Source: Acidimicrobiia bacterium UBA6912 (GTDB lineage Bacteria; Actinomycetota; Acidimicrobiia; Spongiisociales; UBA5794). Taken from it: DNA of 14,948 nt. Every line of letters begins with the position of its first letter. Position 1 is the first letter of the stretch. Positions 6,820-13,407 of this stretch are shown here, piece after piece. Under the pieces are notes generated by a model. The model did not search any database. It was not told the DNA's origin and was given only the letters and a program-made list of their open reading frames with translations. The stretch lies in contig DKBA01000292.1 in the NCBI GenBank assembly GCA_002450985.1, positions 1 through 14,948 of the forward strand, written 5' to 3'. The position numbers and the translations under genes were made by a program.

Positions 6820-8347
6820 GTCCCCGCTCGTAGATCGCACGCACCGTGTCGATGGTGTCGGCCTCTTCCGGGGGCTTGTCCGGCCGGTAGCCCTTGACTC
6901 TGGCGAAGCGCAGCGCCACTCCGCCCGGGTAGCGGGAGCTGCCTTGGACCCCGTCGAAGGCGATCTCCACCACCTGCTCGGGACGCACGTGGACGATGTG
7001 GCTCTCCCGGTGCGTCTCCAGGTCCAGGAACCTCTCCGTCTGCCATTGCAGCATCTCGTCGGTCATCCCCTTGAAGGTCTTGCCGAGCATCACGAAGCCA
7101 CCGTTCGGATCACGGGCGCCGAGGTGGAGGTTCGACAGCCATCCCCGCCGCCGGCCCGAGCCCCACTCCACCGCCAGCACCACGAGGTCGAGGGTGTGCG
7201 CCGGTTTCACCTTGAGCCAAGCCGAGCCTCGCCGGCCCGCCGCATACGGGGCATCGAGTGCCTTCACCATCACCCCTTCGTGCCCCGCCTCCATCACCGT
7301 CGCCATGAACCGGGCGGCCCGCTCGGGGTCGGAGGTGACGATGCGCGGCACCAGCAGATCCGGCGGCAGCTCGGCAAGCGAGGCGAACCGCTCGATCGCC
7401 GGCAGGTCGAGCAGGTCGCGGCCGTCGTGGTGGAGGATGTCGAAGAAGAACGGCGTCACCGGGAGCTGGCGCACCCCGTCGTCGACATCGAGCCGGGACC
7501 CGAATCGCGACATCGTCACCTGGAAGGGGTGCGCCCGCCCATCGGGACGGAGCGCGATCACCTCACCGTCGAGGATGAGGTCGCCTCCGGGAAGGGCTGC
7601 GATTCGCGCCACGACCTCGGGGAGCCGGTCGGTCACGTCCTTGAGGTTGCGGGTGTAGATCGCGACCTCGTCGCCGCGGCGGTGCACCTGGATGCGGGCG
7701 CCGTCCAGCTTGGCCTCCACCGCCGCCTCGCCGTACCCGGCCACCGCCGTCTCTACGTCGTCGGCCGTGGCGGCGAGCATCGGCTGGATCGGTCGCAACA
7801 GGGTGAGATGAAAGCGGGCCAGGCCCTCGGCCCCGGCATCGAGGGCGGCGGCGCCGGCCGCGGCGATGCTGCCGCTCATCATCGCCGCCCGCCGTACCTC
7901 GTCCGCCGCCACGTCCGCCGCCCGGGCGATCGCGTCGACCATGAGGCCCTCGGTGGCGCCTTGGCGGAGATCTCGCAGCATCAGGCGGCGGAGGAAGTCC
8001 TGCTCGTCTGCCGTAGCCGCCCCCAGCAGCTCGTGAAGGGCGGCGTTGCGGCGGGCACCGGAGCCGGGACCGGATTCCGCGGCGATCACCTCGAGCGTTG
8101 CGTCGACGTCTGCCAGGCTCAGCCGGGCCGTATCGGCGGGCTGCGCTTCGGCTCGGCCCACGGTCGCCCAACCGAGTCCGAGAGTGTCCTGGCGGGGCTG
8201 CCCCGAGAGGAACGAGATGGCGATGGGCAGCTCGTTCGGGGTCACGGACGTGATCAGCTCGGCGAGGATCCGCGCCTTCTCCAACCGGGAGCGGGTGGCG
8301 GCCACCGCGGCGGAGGCCACGACGAGATCCTGGAACGTGGCGGGCAT
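6815..8347 (-). CDS. ligB: ATP-dependent DNA ligase, LigB type
   Basis: 510 residues from ATG 8347, close to the length of mycobacterial LigB, which it resembles throughout as I recall that sequence. It joins DNA nicks through a Lys-AMP intermediate. The first 200 residues or so are the N-terminal DNA-binding domain (SRLEKARILAEL, SFLSGQ, GWATVG, LRQGATEGLM). The nucleotidyltransferase core holds motif I EAKLDGARIQVH with adenylated K213, YTRNLKDVTDRLPE, LDGEVIA, FFFDIL, motif IV EGVMVKAL and motif V WLKVKPAHTLDLVVLAVEWG. The OB-fold domain follows with LSNLHLGARDP, GKTFKGMTDEML and SSRYPGGVALRFARV. No Ku, polymerase or nuclease partner lies nearby, so this is a stand-alone repair-type ligase and not a LigD. 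All motifs are intact. It is divergent from the aldo/keto reductase gene, 89 bases apart. Confidence 0.96.
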   Translation of the reverse strand: MPATFQDLVVASAAVAATRSRLEKARILAELITSVTPNELPIAISFLSGQPRQDTLGLGWATVGRAEAQPADTARLSLADVDATLEVIAAESGPGSGARRNAALHELLGAATADEQDFLRRLMLRDLRQGATEGLMVDAIARAADVAADEVRRAAMMSGSIAAAGAAALDAGAEGLARFHLTLLRPIQPMLAATADDVETAVAGYGEAAVEAKLDGARIQVHRRGDEVAIYTRNLKDVTDRLPEVVARIAALPGGDLILDGEVIALRPDGRAHPFQVTMSRFGSRLDVDDGVRQLPVTPFFFDILHHDGRDLLDLPAIERFASLAELPPDLLVPRIVTSDPERAARFMATVMEAGHEGVMVKALDAPYAAGRRGSAWLKVKPAHTLDLVVLAVEWGSGRRRGWLSNLHLGARDPNGGFVMLGKTFKGMTDEMLQWQTERFLDLETHRESHIVHVRPEQVVEIAFDGVQGSSRYPGGVALRFARVKGYRPDKPPEEADTIDTVRAIYERGR

Positions 8348-8364
8348 GCCCCTTGTCTAGCACT
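8348..8364 (-). promoter_or_regulatory. possible leaderless promoter of the ligase gene
   Basis: Read on the - strand, the bases before ATG 8347 are TGCTAGACAAGGGGC. TGc-TAGACA resembles an extended -10 box ending 6 bases before the ATG, although its last base is A where T is preferred. AAGGGG lies one base from the ATG, too near for a standard ribosome site. No -35 box was found. Confidence 0.3.
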
Positions 8365-8391
8365 TCCAACGCATCGGGTTCGTATCGCAGC

Positions 8392-8436
8392 ACCGGCTCG
8401 GTTGGCGAGGAGGACGGAGCCGGTCAACATGGGCGC
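8392..8436 (+). promoter_or_regulatory. candidate promoter and operator of the aldo/keto reductase gene
   Basis: A -35-like TTGGCG (8402-8407), a 17-base spacer, a -10-like CAACAT (8425-8430) and 6 bases lead straight to ATG 8437, as in a leaderless transcript. A perfect 8-bp inverted repeat, ACCGGCTC (8392-8399) and GAGCCGGT (8417-8424), brackets the -35 box and abuts the -10 box, a good position for a repressor. There is no ribosome site near the ATG; the nearest GGAG is about 18 bases away. Confidence 0.42.
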
Positions 8437-9399
8437 ATGGAACTGCGCCCGCTGGGCTCGACCGGTCTCGTCGTCTCCCCGATCGGGCTCGGGATGGCCG
8501 CGCTCGGCCGACCCGGGTACCTCAACCTCGGCCACGGCGCCGATCTCGAAGGACGGCGTGATCCCACGGCACTGCGGATCCACGCATACTCGGTGCTCGA
8601 TGCCGCCTACACCGCCGGGGTCCGCTACTTCGACGTGGCCCGCTCGTACGGCAGGGGAGAGGAGTTCCTGGCGGGCTGGTTCGACAGCCGGTCGATCGAG
8701 CCCGAGGAGGTGGTGGTCGGTTCCAAGTGGGGATACGAGTACACGGCCGGCTGGCACGTCGAGGCCGATGTGCACGAGGTGAAGGATCACTCCGCGGCGA
8801 TGCTGCGCCGCCAGGCGGCAGAGTCGATGGCCATCCTCGGTCGGCATCTCGACCTGTACCAGATCCACTCGGCCACGCTGGATACGGGCGTGCTGGAAGA
8901 CCGCGACGTGATCTCTGCATTGGCTGCGCTGCGCGACACCGGCGTCGCCGTGGGGGTGACGACGTCCGGCCCGAACCAGGCGGCAACCATCCGTCGTGCG
9001 CTCGACGTTCGGGTGGACGGCCTGCCGCTGTTCGCCACCGTCCAGTCGACGTGGAACCTGTTGGAGCCGACTGCAGGCGCCGCGCTGGCCGAGGCCGCAG
9101 CGGCGGGGCTCGCCGTCATCGTGAAGGAAGCCGTCGCCAACGGGAGACTCACCTCGCGCAACCCCGAGCTTCCCGCTGTGCTCGACGCCGCCCAGCACGC
9201 TCCCGATGCCGTCGCCATCGCTGCGGCGCTGAGCCGGCCGTGGGCGACGGTGGTGCTCAGCGGAGCTGCCACGGTGTCACACCTGCGGTCGAACCTCGGG
9301 GCGCTCGCCGTACCGGCTGCAGAGGTGGGCGGACTGCAGGCGTTCGCCGAGGCGCCCCAGACCTACTGGGCCCGGCGCAGCCACATGCGCTGGACGTGA
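8437..9399 (+). CDS. aldo/keto reductase family oxidoreductase
   Basis: 320 residues from ATG 8437, where homology to the family begins (MELRPLGSTGLVVSPIGLGMA); the open frame before it is non-coding intergenic DNA. Aldo/keto reductases are TIM-barrel NAD(P)H-dependent enzymes that interconvert aldehydes or ketones and alcohols. The catalytic tetrad is complete: D66 and Y71 in YFDVARSYGRGE, K97 in VVVGSKWGY and H144 in LYQIHSATL. Late segments such as VIVKEAVANGRL and the VLSGAATVSHL cofactor-binding region also fit the family. The gene stands alone, with its own promoter-like boxes and a hairpin after its stop. Substrate is not predictable. Confidence 0.92.
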   Translation: MELRPLGSTGLVVSPIGLGMAALGRPGYLNLGHGADLEGRRDPTALRIHAYSVLDAAYTAGVRYFDVARSYGRGEEFLAGWFDSRSIEPEEVVVGSKWGYEYTAGWHVEADVHEVKDHSAAMLRRQAAESMAILGRHLDLYQIHSATLDTGVLEDRDVISALAALRDTGVAVGVTTSGPNQAATIRRALDVRVDGLPLFATVQSTWNLLEPTAGAALAEAAAAGLAVIVKEAVANGRLTSRNPELPAVLDAAQHAPDAVAIAAALSRPWATVVLSGAATVSHLRSNLGALAVPAAEVGGLQAFAEAPQTYWARRSHMRWT

Positions 9400-9415
9400 A
9401 GGCCGGGTGGGGCCT
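9400..9415 (+). terminator. short hairpin after the aldo/keto reductase gene
   Basis: AGGCC and GGCCT form a 5-bp stem with a 6-base loop immediately after the stop codon, followed by a moderately T-rich stretch (CGTTACGTTGT). It may act as a weak terminator before the next promoter. Confidence 0.35.
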
Positions 9416-9419
9416 CGTT

Positions 9420-9480
9420 ACGTTGTATGACGTTGTGAAAACACGATGACAGACGACACGCATGTGCTATCGTCCCCTTC
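9420..9480 (+). promoter_or_regulatory. promoter with upstream direct repeats
   Basis: ATGACA (9446-9451, five of six matches to TTGACA), a 16-base spacer and TGc-TATCGT (9465-9473, extended -10) make the best promoter-like pair seen in this window, with a start of transcription near 9480. Two copies of ACGTTGT lie just upstream at 9420-9426 and 9430-9436, exactly 10 bases apart and so on one face of the helix, a place where an activator could bind. The area is clearly poorer in G+C than the genes around it. Confidence 0.5.
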
Positions 9481-9504
9481 AGGTATCGGCGCACGGGCTG
9501 AGAC

Positions 9505-9522
9505 GGAGGGGCGGACACGATG
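9505..9522 (+). promoter_or_regulatory. strong ribosome binding site and ATG in a frame that does not match the downstream gene
   Basis: GGAGGGG (9505-9511) is followed after 8 bases by ATG 9520, an ideal translation start. It lies in frame 1, while the coding-like frame downstream (from about 9551) is frame 2. Confidence 0.5.
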
Positions 9523-9550
9523 GCGACGAACTCGGCAACACACAGAGCTC

Positions 9551-10621
9551 ATGCACCAGCTGGCACGAGACCTCGCCGCCCAGGCAAACGACGCCGGGTC
9601 GTTCGGTACGACGGGTGCCGAGATCTGCCGCCGTTTCGGCCATCCGTACGAAGCGGCAGAAGCCGCCGGCATCGCCGGCTACGCGGCATCGTGGGCCCGC
9701 AGATGGGCGGGGAGCCTCACGCAGCGCGCCGAGCTCCTCGAGCAGTACTCGGTCATCGCCTCGCTCGGATCGGCTGCGGCTGCGGGCGGCGCCGGGTGGG
9801 GTCTCGGAATGGCACGCACCTGGGCCCTCGGCTCGGCCGAGCTCGACTTCGCCGACTGGTACGCCGAGATGCAGGCCCGCATCGCCGCCGATCGAGAGCG
9901 GCGCCGCCAGGAGGCGCTCGGGGCGGCGCTCGCCGAGCGCTTCCGCAACGCCGAGGACTTGCTCTTCGCCACCGATGAGCTGATCGCCGAGCTGGCGGCA
10001 CTCGGGCCAGACGCCCTGACCGGGTTCTTCACCGAGCTCGGCGCCGACCGCGTGTACGACATCCTGGCGCTCGGCTACTACGACCCCATGTACGGCTTCG
10101 GGTGGGACTTCGACCAGGGGTTCGCCACCGCCATCGCCCGCGCGTGGGACGACCTCCCCGACGAGTTCACGGTCTCCCTGATGGAGCGGAGTCCCTGGGA
10201 GATGCTGTTCACCCTCGTCGGAAACGGCGGCTTCTCGGGCGCCTTCCTCGGCATGCTCGCCGCCAAGATGGCGTCGCAGGGGTTCGTGCCGCTCTACACG
10301 CCGACCGCGGGGTGGTACTACCCGGATGCGATGGGGCGGCTGCACGAGATGATCGAGAACGACGCGGCGGCCCGGCGGGCGCTCGCCACCTCGCCGCGGG
10401 TCTATGCGCGCTGGGACGAGCCGTTCGGCCAGTTCGACGAGTGGGTGCTCGACATCCTCGCCGAGGAGCTGCCCCGGCTCGACGACGACGCTTTCCTCGC
10501 GCTGTGGGCCACGAGTACCCGACGGTCGTGTCGGCCGTCACCGTGTACCTCACCCAGCTGCAGAGCAGCTTCCCGGTGTGGAACGACTGACCGGCGTGGC
10601 GAGCGTCTGGTCAGCCGATGA
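9551..10621 (+). CDS. protein of unknown function, apparently frameshifted near the 3' end
   Basis: The intact frame ends at 10621, but its last 40 or so residues turn Ser/Arg/Cys-rich. Frame 1 instead offers HEYPTVVSAVTVYLTQLQSS and ends in FPVWND at TGA 10590. One missing G in the GGG run at 10506-10508 would join the two as ALWGHEYP, so the original gene probably ended at 10590. The start is also unclear: codons before 9551 have low third-position G+C, and the likely promoter lies at 9446-9473, so ATG 9446 is unlikely. The protein is mostly helical, Ala-rich and soluble, with a basic coiled segment at about residues 110-135 (IAADRERRRQEAL) and LGPDALTGFFTELG and LPDEF repeats. These faintly recall the helical regions of actinobacterial WXG/DUF6571-type secreted proteins. 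I do not recognise the family with confidence. Confidence 0.68.
   Translation: MHQLARDLAAQANDAGSFGTTGAEICRRFGHPYEAAEAAGIAGYAASWARRWAGSLTQRAELLEQYSVIASLGSAAAAGGAGWGLGMARTWALGSAELDFADWYAEMQARIAADRERRRQEALGAALAERFRNAEDLLFATDELIAELAALGPDALTGFFTELGADRVYDILALGYYDPMYGFGWDFDQGFATAIARAWDDLPDEFTVSLMERSPWEMLFTLVGNGGFSGAFLGMLAAKMASQGFVPLYTPTAGWYYPDAMGRLHEMIENDAAARRALATSPRVYARWDEPFGQFDEWVLDILAEELPRLDDDAFLALWATSTRRSCRPSPCTSPSCRAASRCGTTDRRGERLVSR
10587..10614. terminator. inverted repeat spanning two converging stop codons
   Basis: CTGACC (10587-10592) and GGTCAG (10609-10614) are a perfect 6-bp inverted repeat around a 16-base loop. One arm holds the + strand stop at 10588-10590 and the other the - strand stop at 10611-10613. 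The stem is short and lacks a T-run. Confidence 0.25.
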
Positions 10622-11873
10622 TCCACGGTTCGGTCTGGCGGCCGTCGAGGAAACGGATGCCGGCACCGTCGTGAAATGCGTCTTCCTCGAGCATGAACCG
10701 CACCACCCGGCCGTCCCACTCCGGCACCGGGGCGGCGACGGACAGCTCGATGGAATACGCAGTGTCGGGATAGATCGGGTAATCCCCGGCGCCGGGCACG
10801 CCCCCTTGCTGGTCCCATAGGCCGATCGTGGGTCCTGCGGCGTGCCCGTGCACTCCGATGGCGTGGGTGTAGATGGTGGCGTCGAGCCCGGCTTCGGCGC
10901 ATGCCGCCCGGGCGGCGTCGAGCACCTCGTTGCCGGTCCGTCCGACCACCATCTCCGCCATCAGCAGATCCTGGGCCTGGTTGGCGGCGGCGATGCCGGC
11001 GACGAGGCCCTCGGGCGGCTTCGCCTCGCCGGGAGCCAGCACGTAGGCATGCTGCTGCTGGTCGGTGTGCAGCCCGCGGCGGACGATGCCGAAATCGACG
11101 TGCACCAGGTCCCCGGGTTGGATCACGGCATCGTCGGGGTGGCTCGCAAAGCCCTCTCGGGTGACGCCGCCGGTGCGTTGCACGGACGCCGCGGGGTGGA
11201 ACCAGGTGCCCAATCCTGCATCATGGACCGTCTGGCGCAGCCACCACTCCAGGTCGCGGGTCGTGGTGACGCCCGGAGTGACGGCCTCCGTCGACAAGCC
11301 GCGCTGCAAGACGCCGTGGGCGATCCGGCACGCCTCGGCGAGCGCAGTCACCTCGGACGGGATGCGGGTCTCCAGCCACCCGATGGCGAGCGGCTCGCCC
11401 GACACGAGGCGATCGGTGAGTCGAGCAGGCAGCGCCGCCAGCAGCGCCAGGTGCTCGGAGTGGCTCAAGCCGTCGGCGAGCGCAAAGGTCTCGGATGTGT
11501 TGACCGCGATCTGGTCCGGGTCCGCTTCCTCCAGCGCGGCGGCGAGCGCCTGCCACTGGTCCGGTTGCGCATCGGGATCCCACACGGCGGGGAAGTGGTC
11601 TCCCACCGAGTAGCGGGACACTGCGGCACGCCGTGTGCCGCCGTCGGTGAAGAGGAGGATCGTTCGCCGCCGTGCCGACAGCCACGTGGCCGGCAGCATG
11701 GTGACGACGACAGGATCCTCGTTGTACTCCCGCGCCACGAGTACCCAGGCGTCGATGCCGTGGCGCCTCATGAGCATCGGGACGGTGGTGTCGAGTCGCT
11801 CCGCCAGCCACGCGTCCGCCGCCGCTGCCTCGTCGCGGAGCGTGGGTGCGGGTTGTGGCGTCACGGCCGGCAT
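10611..11873 (-). CDS. M24-family metallopeptidase (Xaa-Pro aminopeptidase-like)
   Basis: 420 residues from ATG 11873, with GCAGGGG 4 bases upstream as ribosome site. The family uses two metal ions to cleave N-terminal residues, often before proline. Residues about 1-175 form the creatinase-like N-terminal domain (MRRHGIDAWVLVAREYNEDP, WDP, ETRIPSEV). The pita-bread catalytic domain holds all likely ligands: D260 in VHVDFGI, D271 in GLHTDQQQ, a His in GVHGHAAGP (H344, or H342), E375 in YSIELSV and E396/E397 in FMLEED. The His motif is less canonical than GHGVG, so substrate may differ from classical aminopeptidase P. No signal peptide is seen, so it is cytoplasmic. The 51-residue gene upstream is only 34 bases away, so the two are probably one operon. 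Confidence 0.9.
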   Translation of the reverse strand: MPAVTPQPAPTLRDEAAAADAWLAERLDTTVPMLMRRHGIDAWVLVAREYNEDPVVVTMLPATWLSARRRTILLFTDGGTRRAAVSRYSVGDHFPAVWDPDAQPDQWQALAAALEEADPDQIAVNTSETFALADGLSHSEHLALLAALPARLTDRLVSGEPLAIGWLETRIPSEVTALAEACRIAHGVLQRGLSTEAVTPGVTTTRDLEWWLRQTVHDAGLGTWFHPAASVQRTGGVTREGFASHPDDAVIQPGDLVHVDFGIVRRGLHTDQQQHAYVLAPGEAKPPEGLVAGIAAANQAQDLLMAEMVVGRTGNEVLDAARAACAEAGLDATIYTHAIGVHGHAAGPTIGLWDQQGGVPGAGDYPIYPDTAYSIELSVAAPVPEWDGRVVRFMLEEDAFHDGAGIRFLDGRQTEPWIIG

Positions 11874-11907
11874 CGTACCCCTGCCGTGTCGCCGCAGGGT
11901 GCGCCGG

Positions 11908-12063
11908 TCAGCCGGCGCCGACCACCAATGGGGTGCGCTCTTCCTCGAGTTCGACGACCATGCGGCGAACGTCGAGGGCGAAATCGATGTTCTTCTCGTC
12001 GAGGCGCCATGCGTGCTCGGCGAGCCAGGCGTCGATCTCGGCGATGATGGTTTCAGGTGTCAT
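11908..12063 (-). CDS. 51-residue protein of unknown function upstream of the M24 peptidase
   Basis: The start is set at ATG 12063 because GAGAGGAG lies 5 bases upstream, one of the best ribosome sites in the window; a longer open frame exists but its extra residues look non-coding. The product begins MTPETIIAEIDAWLAEHAWR and continues with LDEKNIDFALDVRRMVVELEEER. It is acidic, with no membrane segment, signal or Cys, and is probably two amphipathic helices. I do not recognise the family. Its position 34 bases before the peptidase, on the same strand, suggests it is co-expressed and may be a small accessory or regulatory protein; that is inference. Confidence 0.72.
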   Translation of the reverse strand: MTPETIIAEIDAWLAEHAWRLDEKNIDFALDVRRMVVELEEERTPLVVGAG

Positions 12064-12233
12064 CGGTGCTCCTCTCGATGTATCTCCGGAGCAGCCGCTG
12101 TGTGCGGATGTGCCGCTCCCATCCTGGCAGGCTCCCGGAGCTTTCGGATCACCGGCCTCAACGATATGACTCCCCGTCGGCCGGAATCTGTCACGGCGCA
12201 AGGACAAATGGTGCCGAAGCCTCACGAATCCGG
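12064..12233. other. 170-base gap between the CapA-type gene and the small gene
   Basis: No gene is seen. On the - strand a -10-like TATCGT (12161-12166 read in reverse) could start the small-gene/peptidase mRNA with a leader of about 95 bases, but no matching -35 box is present. Two compact GC palindromes lie in it, CTCCGGAG at 12084-12091 and GCTCCCGGAGC at 12131-12141. Confidence 0.35.
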
Positions 12234-13367
12234 TCATCCGCACGCCCCGGCGTCGCGGCGGGGGCTGGGATGGCCCGTGTCGTCGAACGACCAGCCGAAT
12301 GACCAGCGGCTGAGGTCCGCCAGCAGGTCTTCGGCGGCAGCATCACCCATCGGTGCCGGTCGGCCGGAGACGATGGCGATCGGGGTGGCGGCGAGGTCGA
12401 TCCCGGCCTCGCTCACGTCGAAGCTGAAGAAGGCGCTGCGAGCGCTCGGACCGCGTGCGGAAGGAAAGGCGAAGTTCCCGGTGGAATGGATGACCCAGGC
12501 GTCGCCGATCTTCTCGACGCCCTGCAGAACGTGCGGATGGCTGCCGACGACGAGATCGGCTCCGGCCGCGACCCAGGCGGCGGCGAGCTCCCGCTGGTAG
12601 GGCTGTGGACAGGCGTCGAGCTGGATGCCCCAGTGCACCATCACCACCACCAGGTCGGCGGCACCGGCCGCGGCCGCGACGGCGGCGACGGTGCGGTCCT
12701 CGAACCCGGGGCAGGCCCAGGCGGCCTCCGGCCACCGGGTCGGGTCGTCGGCGACCCAGCCGCACTCGACGTGCGTGAAACCGACGAGGGCGACGGTCCA
12801 GTCCTCGACATCCACCAGCCGGTAGCCGTATGCGGCATCGGCGTCGGGACCGGCGCCGAAGTGGGCGACACCGGCGGCGTCGAGCAGCTCGATCGTGCGC
12901 AGCAGCCCATCGCGGCGGTAGTCGAGCGTGTGGTTGTTGGCGAGGGACACCGCATCGATGCCGGCCGCGGTGAGGAGACGCACCGAGTCGGGTGGGGACT
13001 TGAACACGTACGTCTTGTCGAGCGCCGATCCCACGCCGGGTTCGGCGATCGTCGTCTCGAGGTTCACTGCGGTGAGGTCGGGCTCGGTGAGCATCGCGGT
13101 GACTTCGCCGAACGGGTCGTTGGCGTCGAGGCCGTGGGTGAACGAGACGTCTCCGGCAAAACCGAGCACGATCGGAGTGCGGGGAGGCTCGGTGGAGGTG
13201 GTGGGAGGCGACGGCGAGCTCGTGGCCGTCACGGCGCCCGCCGTTGCGACCGGGGGCAGTGTGGTGAGGGCGGGAATATCGGGCGCGGGGGTGTCGGCCG
13301 CCTGGGCACCTCCACAGGCGGCGAGGACGACGGTGGCGACGGCGACCCATCGAGGAAGACGATGCAC
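12234..13367 (-). CDS. CapA-family exported lipoprotein (metallophosphatase-like)
   Basis: 377 residues from GTG 13367; the frame continues upstream but only as antisense of the next gene. A lipoprotein signal is clear: basic start, hydrophobic core and lipobox LAAC with Cys18. A Thr/Pro/Ser linker runs to about residue 64. The CapA/PgsA-type calcineurin-like fold follows: GDVSFTHG (D73), VNLETTI (E104), SLANNHTLDY (N145, H146), VMVHWG (H245), GSHPHVLQGVE (H277, H279) and STGNFAF. In poly-gamma-glutamate and capsule systems this family is needed for polymer production or release, but its exact reaction is debated. No PgsB/PgsC partners lie in the window, so a specific polymer cannot be named. 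Likely anchored on the outside of the membrane. Confidence 0.92.
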   Translation of the reverse strand: MHRLPRWVAVATVVLAACGGAQAADTPAPDIPALTTLPPVATAGAVTATSSPSPPTTSTEPPRTPIVLGFAGDVSFTHGLDANDPFGEVTAMLTEPDLTAVNLETTIAEPGVGSALDKTYVFKSPPDSVRLLTAAGIDAVSLANNHTLDYRRDGLLRTIELLDAAGVAHFGAGPDADAAYGYRLVDVEDWTVALVGFTHVECGWVADDPTRWPEAAWACPGFEDRTVAAVAAAAGAADLVVVMVHWGIQLDACPQPYQRELAAAWVAAGADLVVGSHPHVLQGVEKIGDAWVIHSTGNFAFPSARGPSARSAFFSFDVSEAGIDLAATPIAIVSGRPAPMGDAAAEDLLADLSRWSFGWSFDDTGHPSPRRDAGACG

Positions 13368-13379
13368 GGCGCCATGGTA
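13368..13379 (-). promoter_or_regulatory. possible leaderless promoter of the CapA-type gene
   Basis: On the - strand TACCAT (13379 to 13374) fits TAnnnT and ends 6 bases before GTG 13367. No ribosome site is present in the 20 bases before the start codon, which supports leaderless translation. A -35 box was not found at the expected distance. Confidence 0.38.
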
Positions 13380-13407
13380 CGAGCGCCGTGTGACATGATC
13401 GGTGAAA

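Noticed and set aside
6701..8782. 693-residue + strand frame across the ligase
   Set aside because: It is the antisense of ligB, which has every ligase motif; the + frame is Arg/His-rich noise.
12064..12243. Longer version of the small gene starting at 12243
   Set aside because: The extra residues look non-coding, and the strong ribosome site lies inside the frame at ATG 12063.
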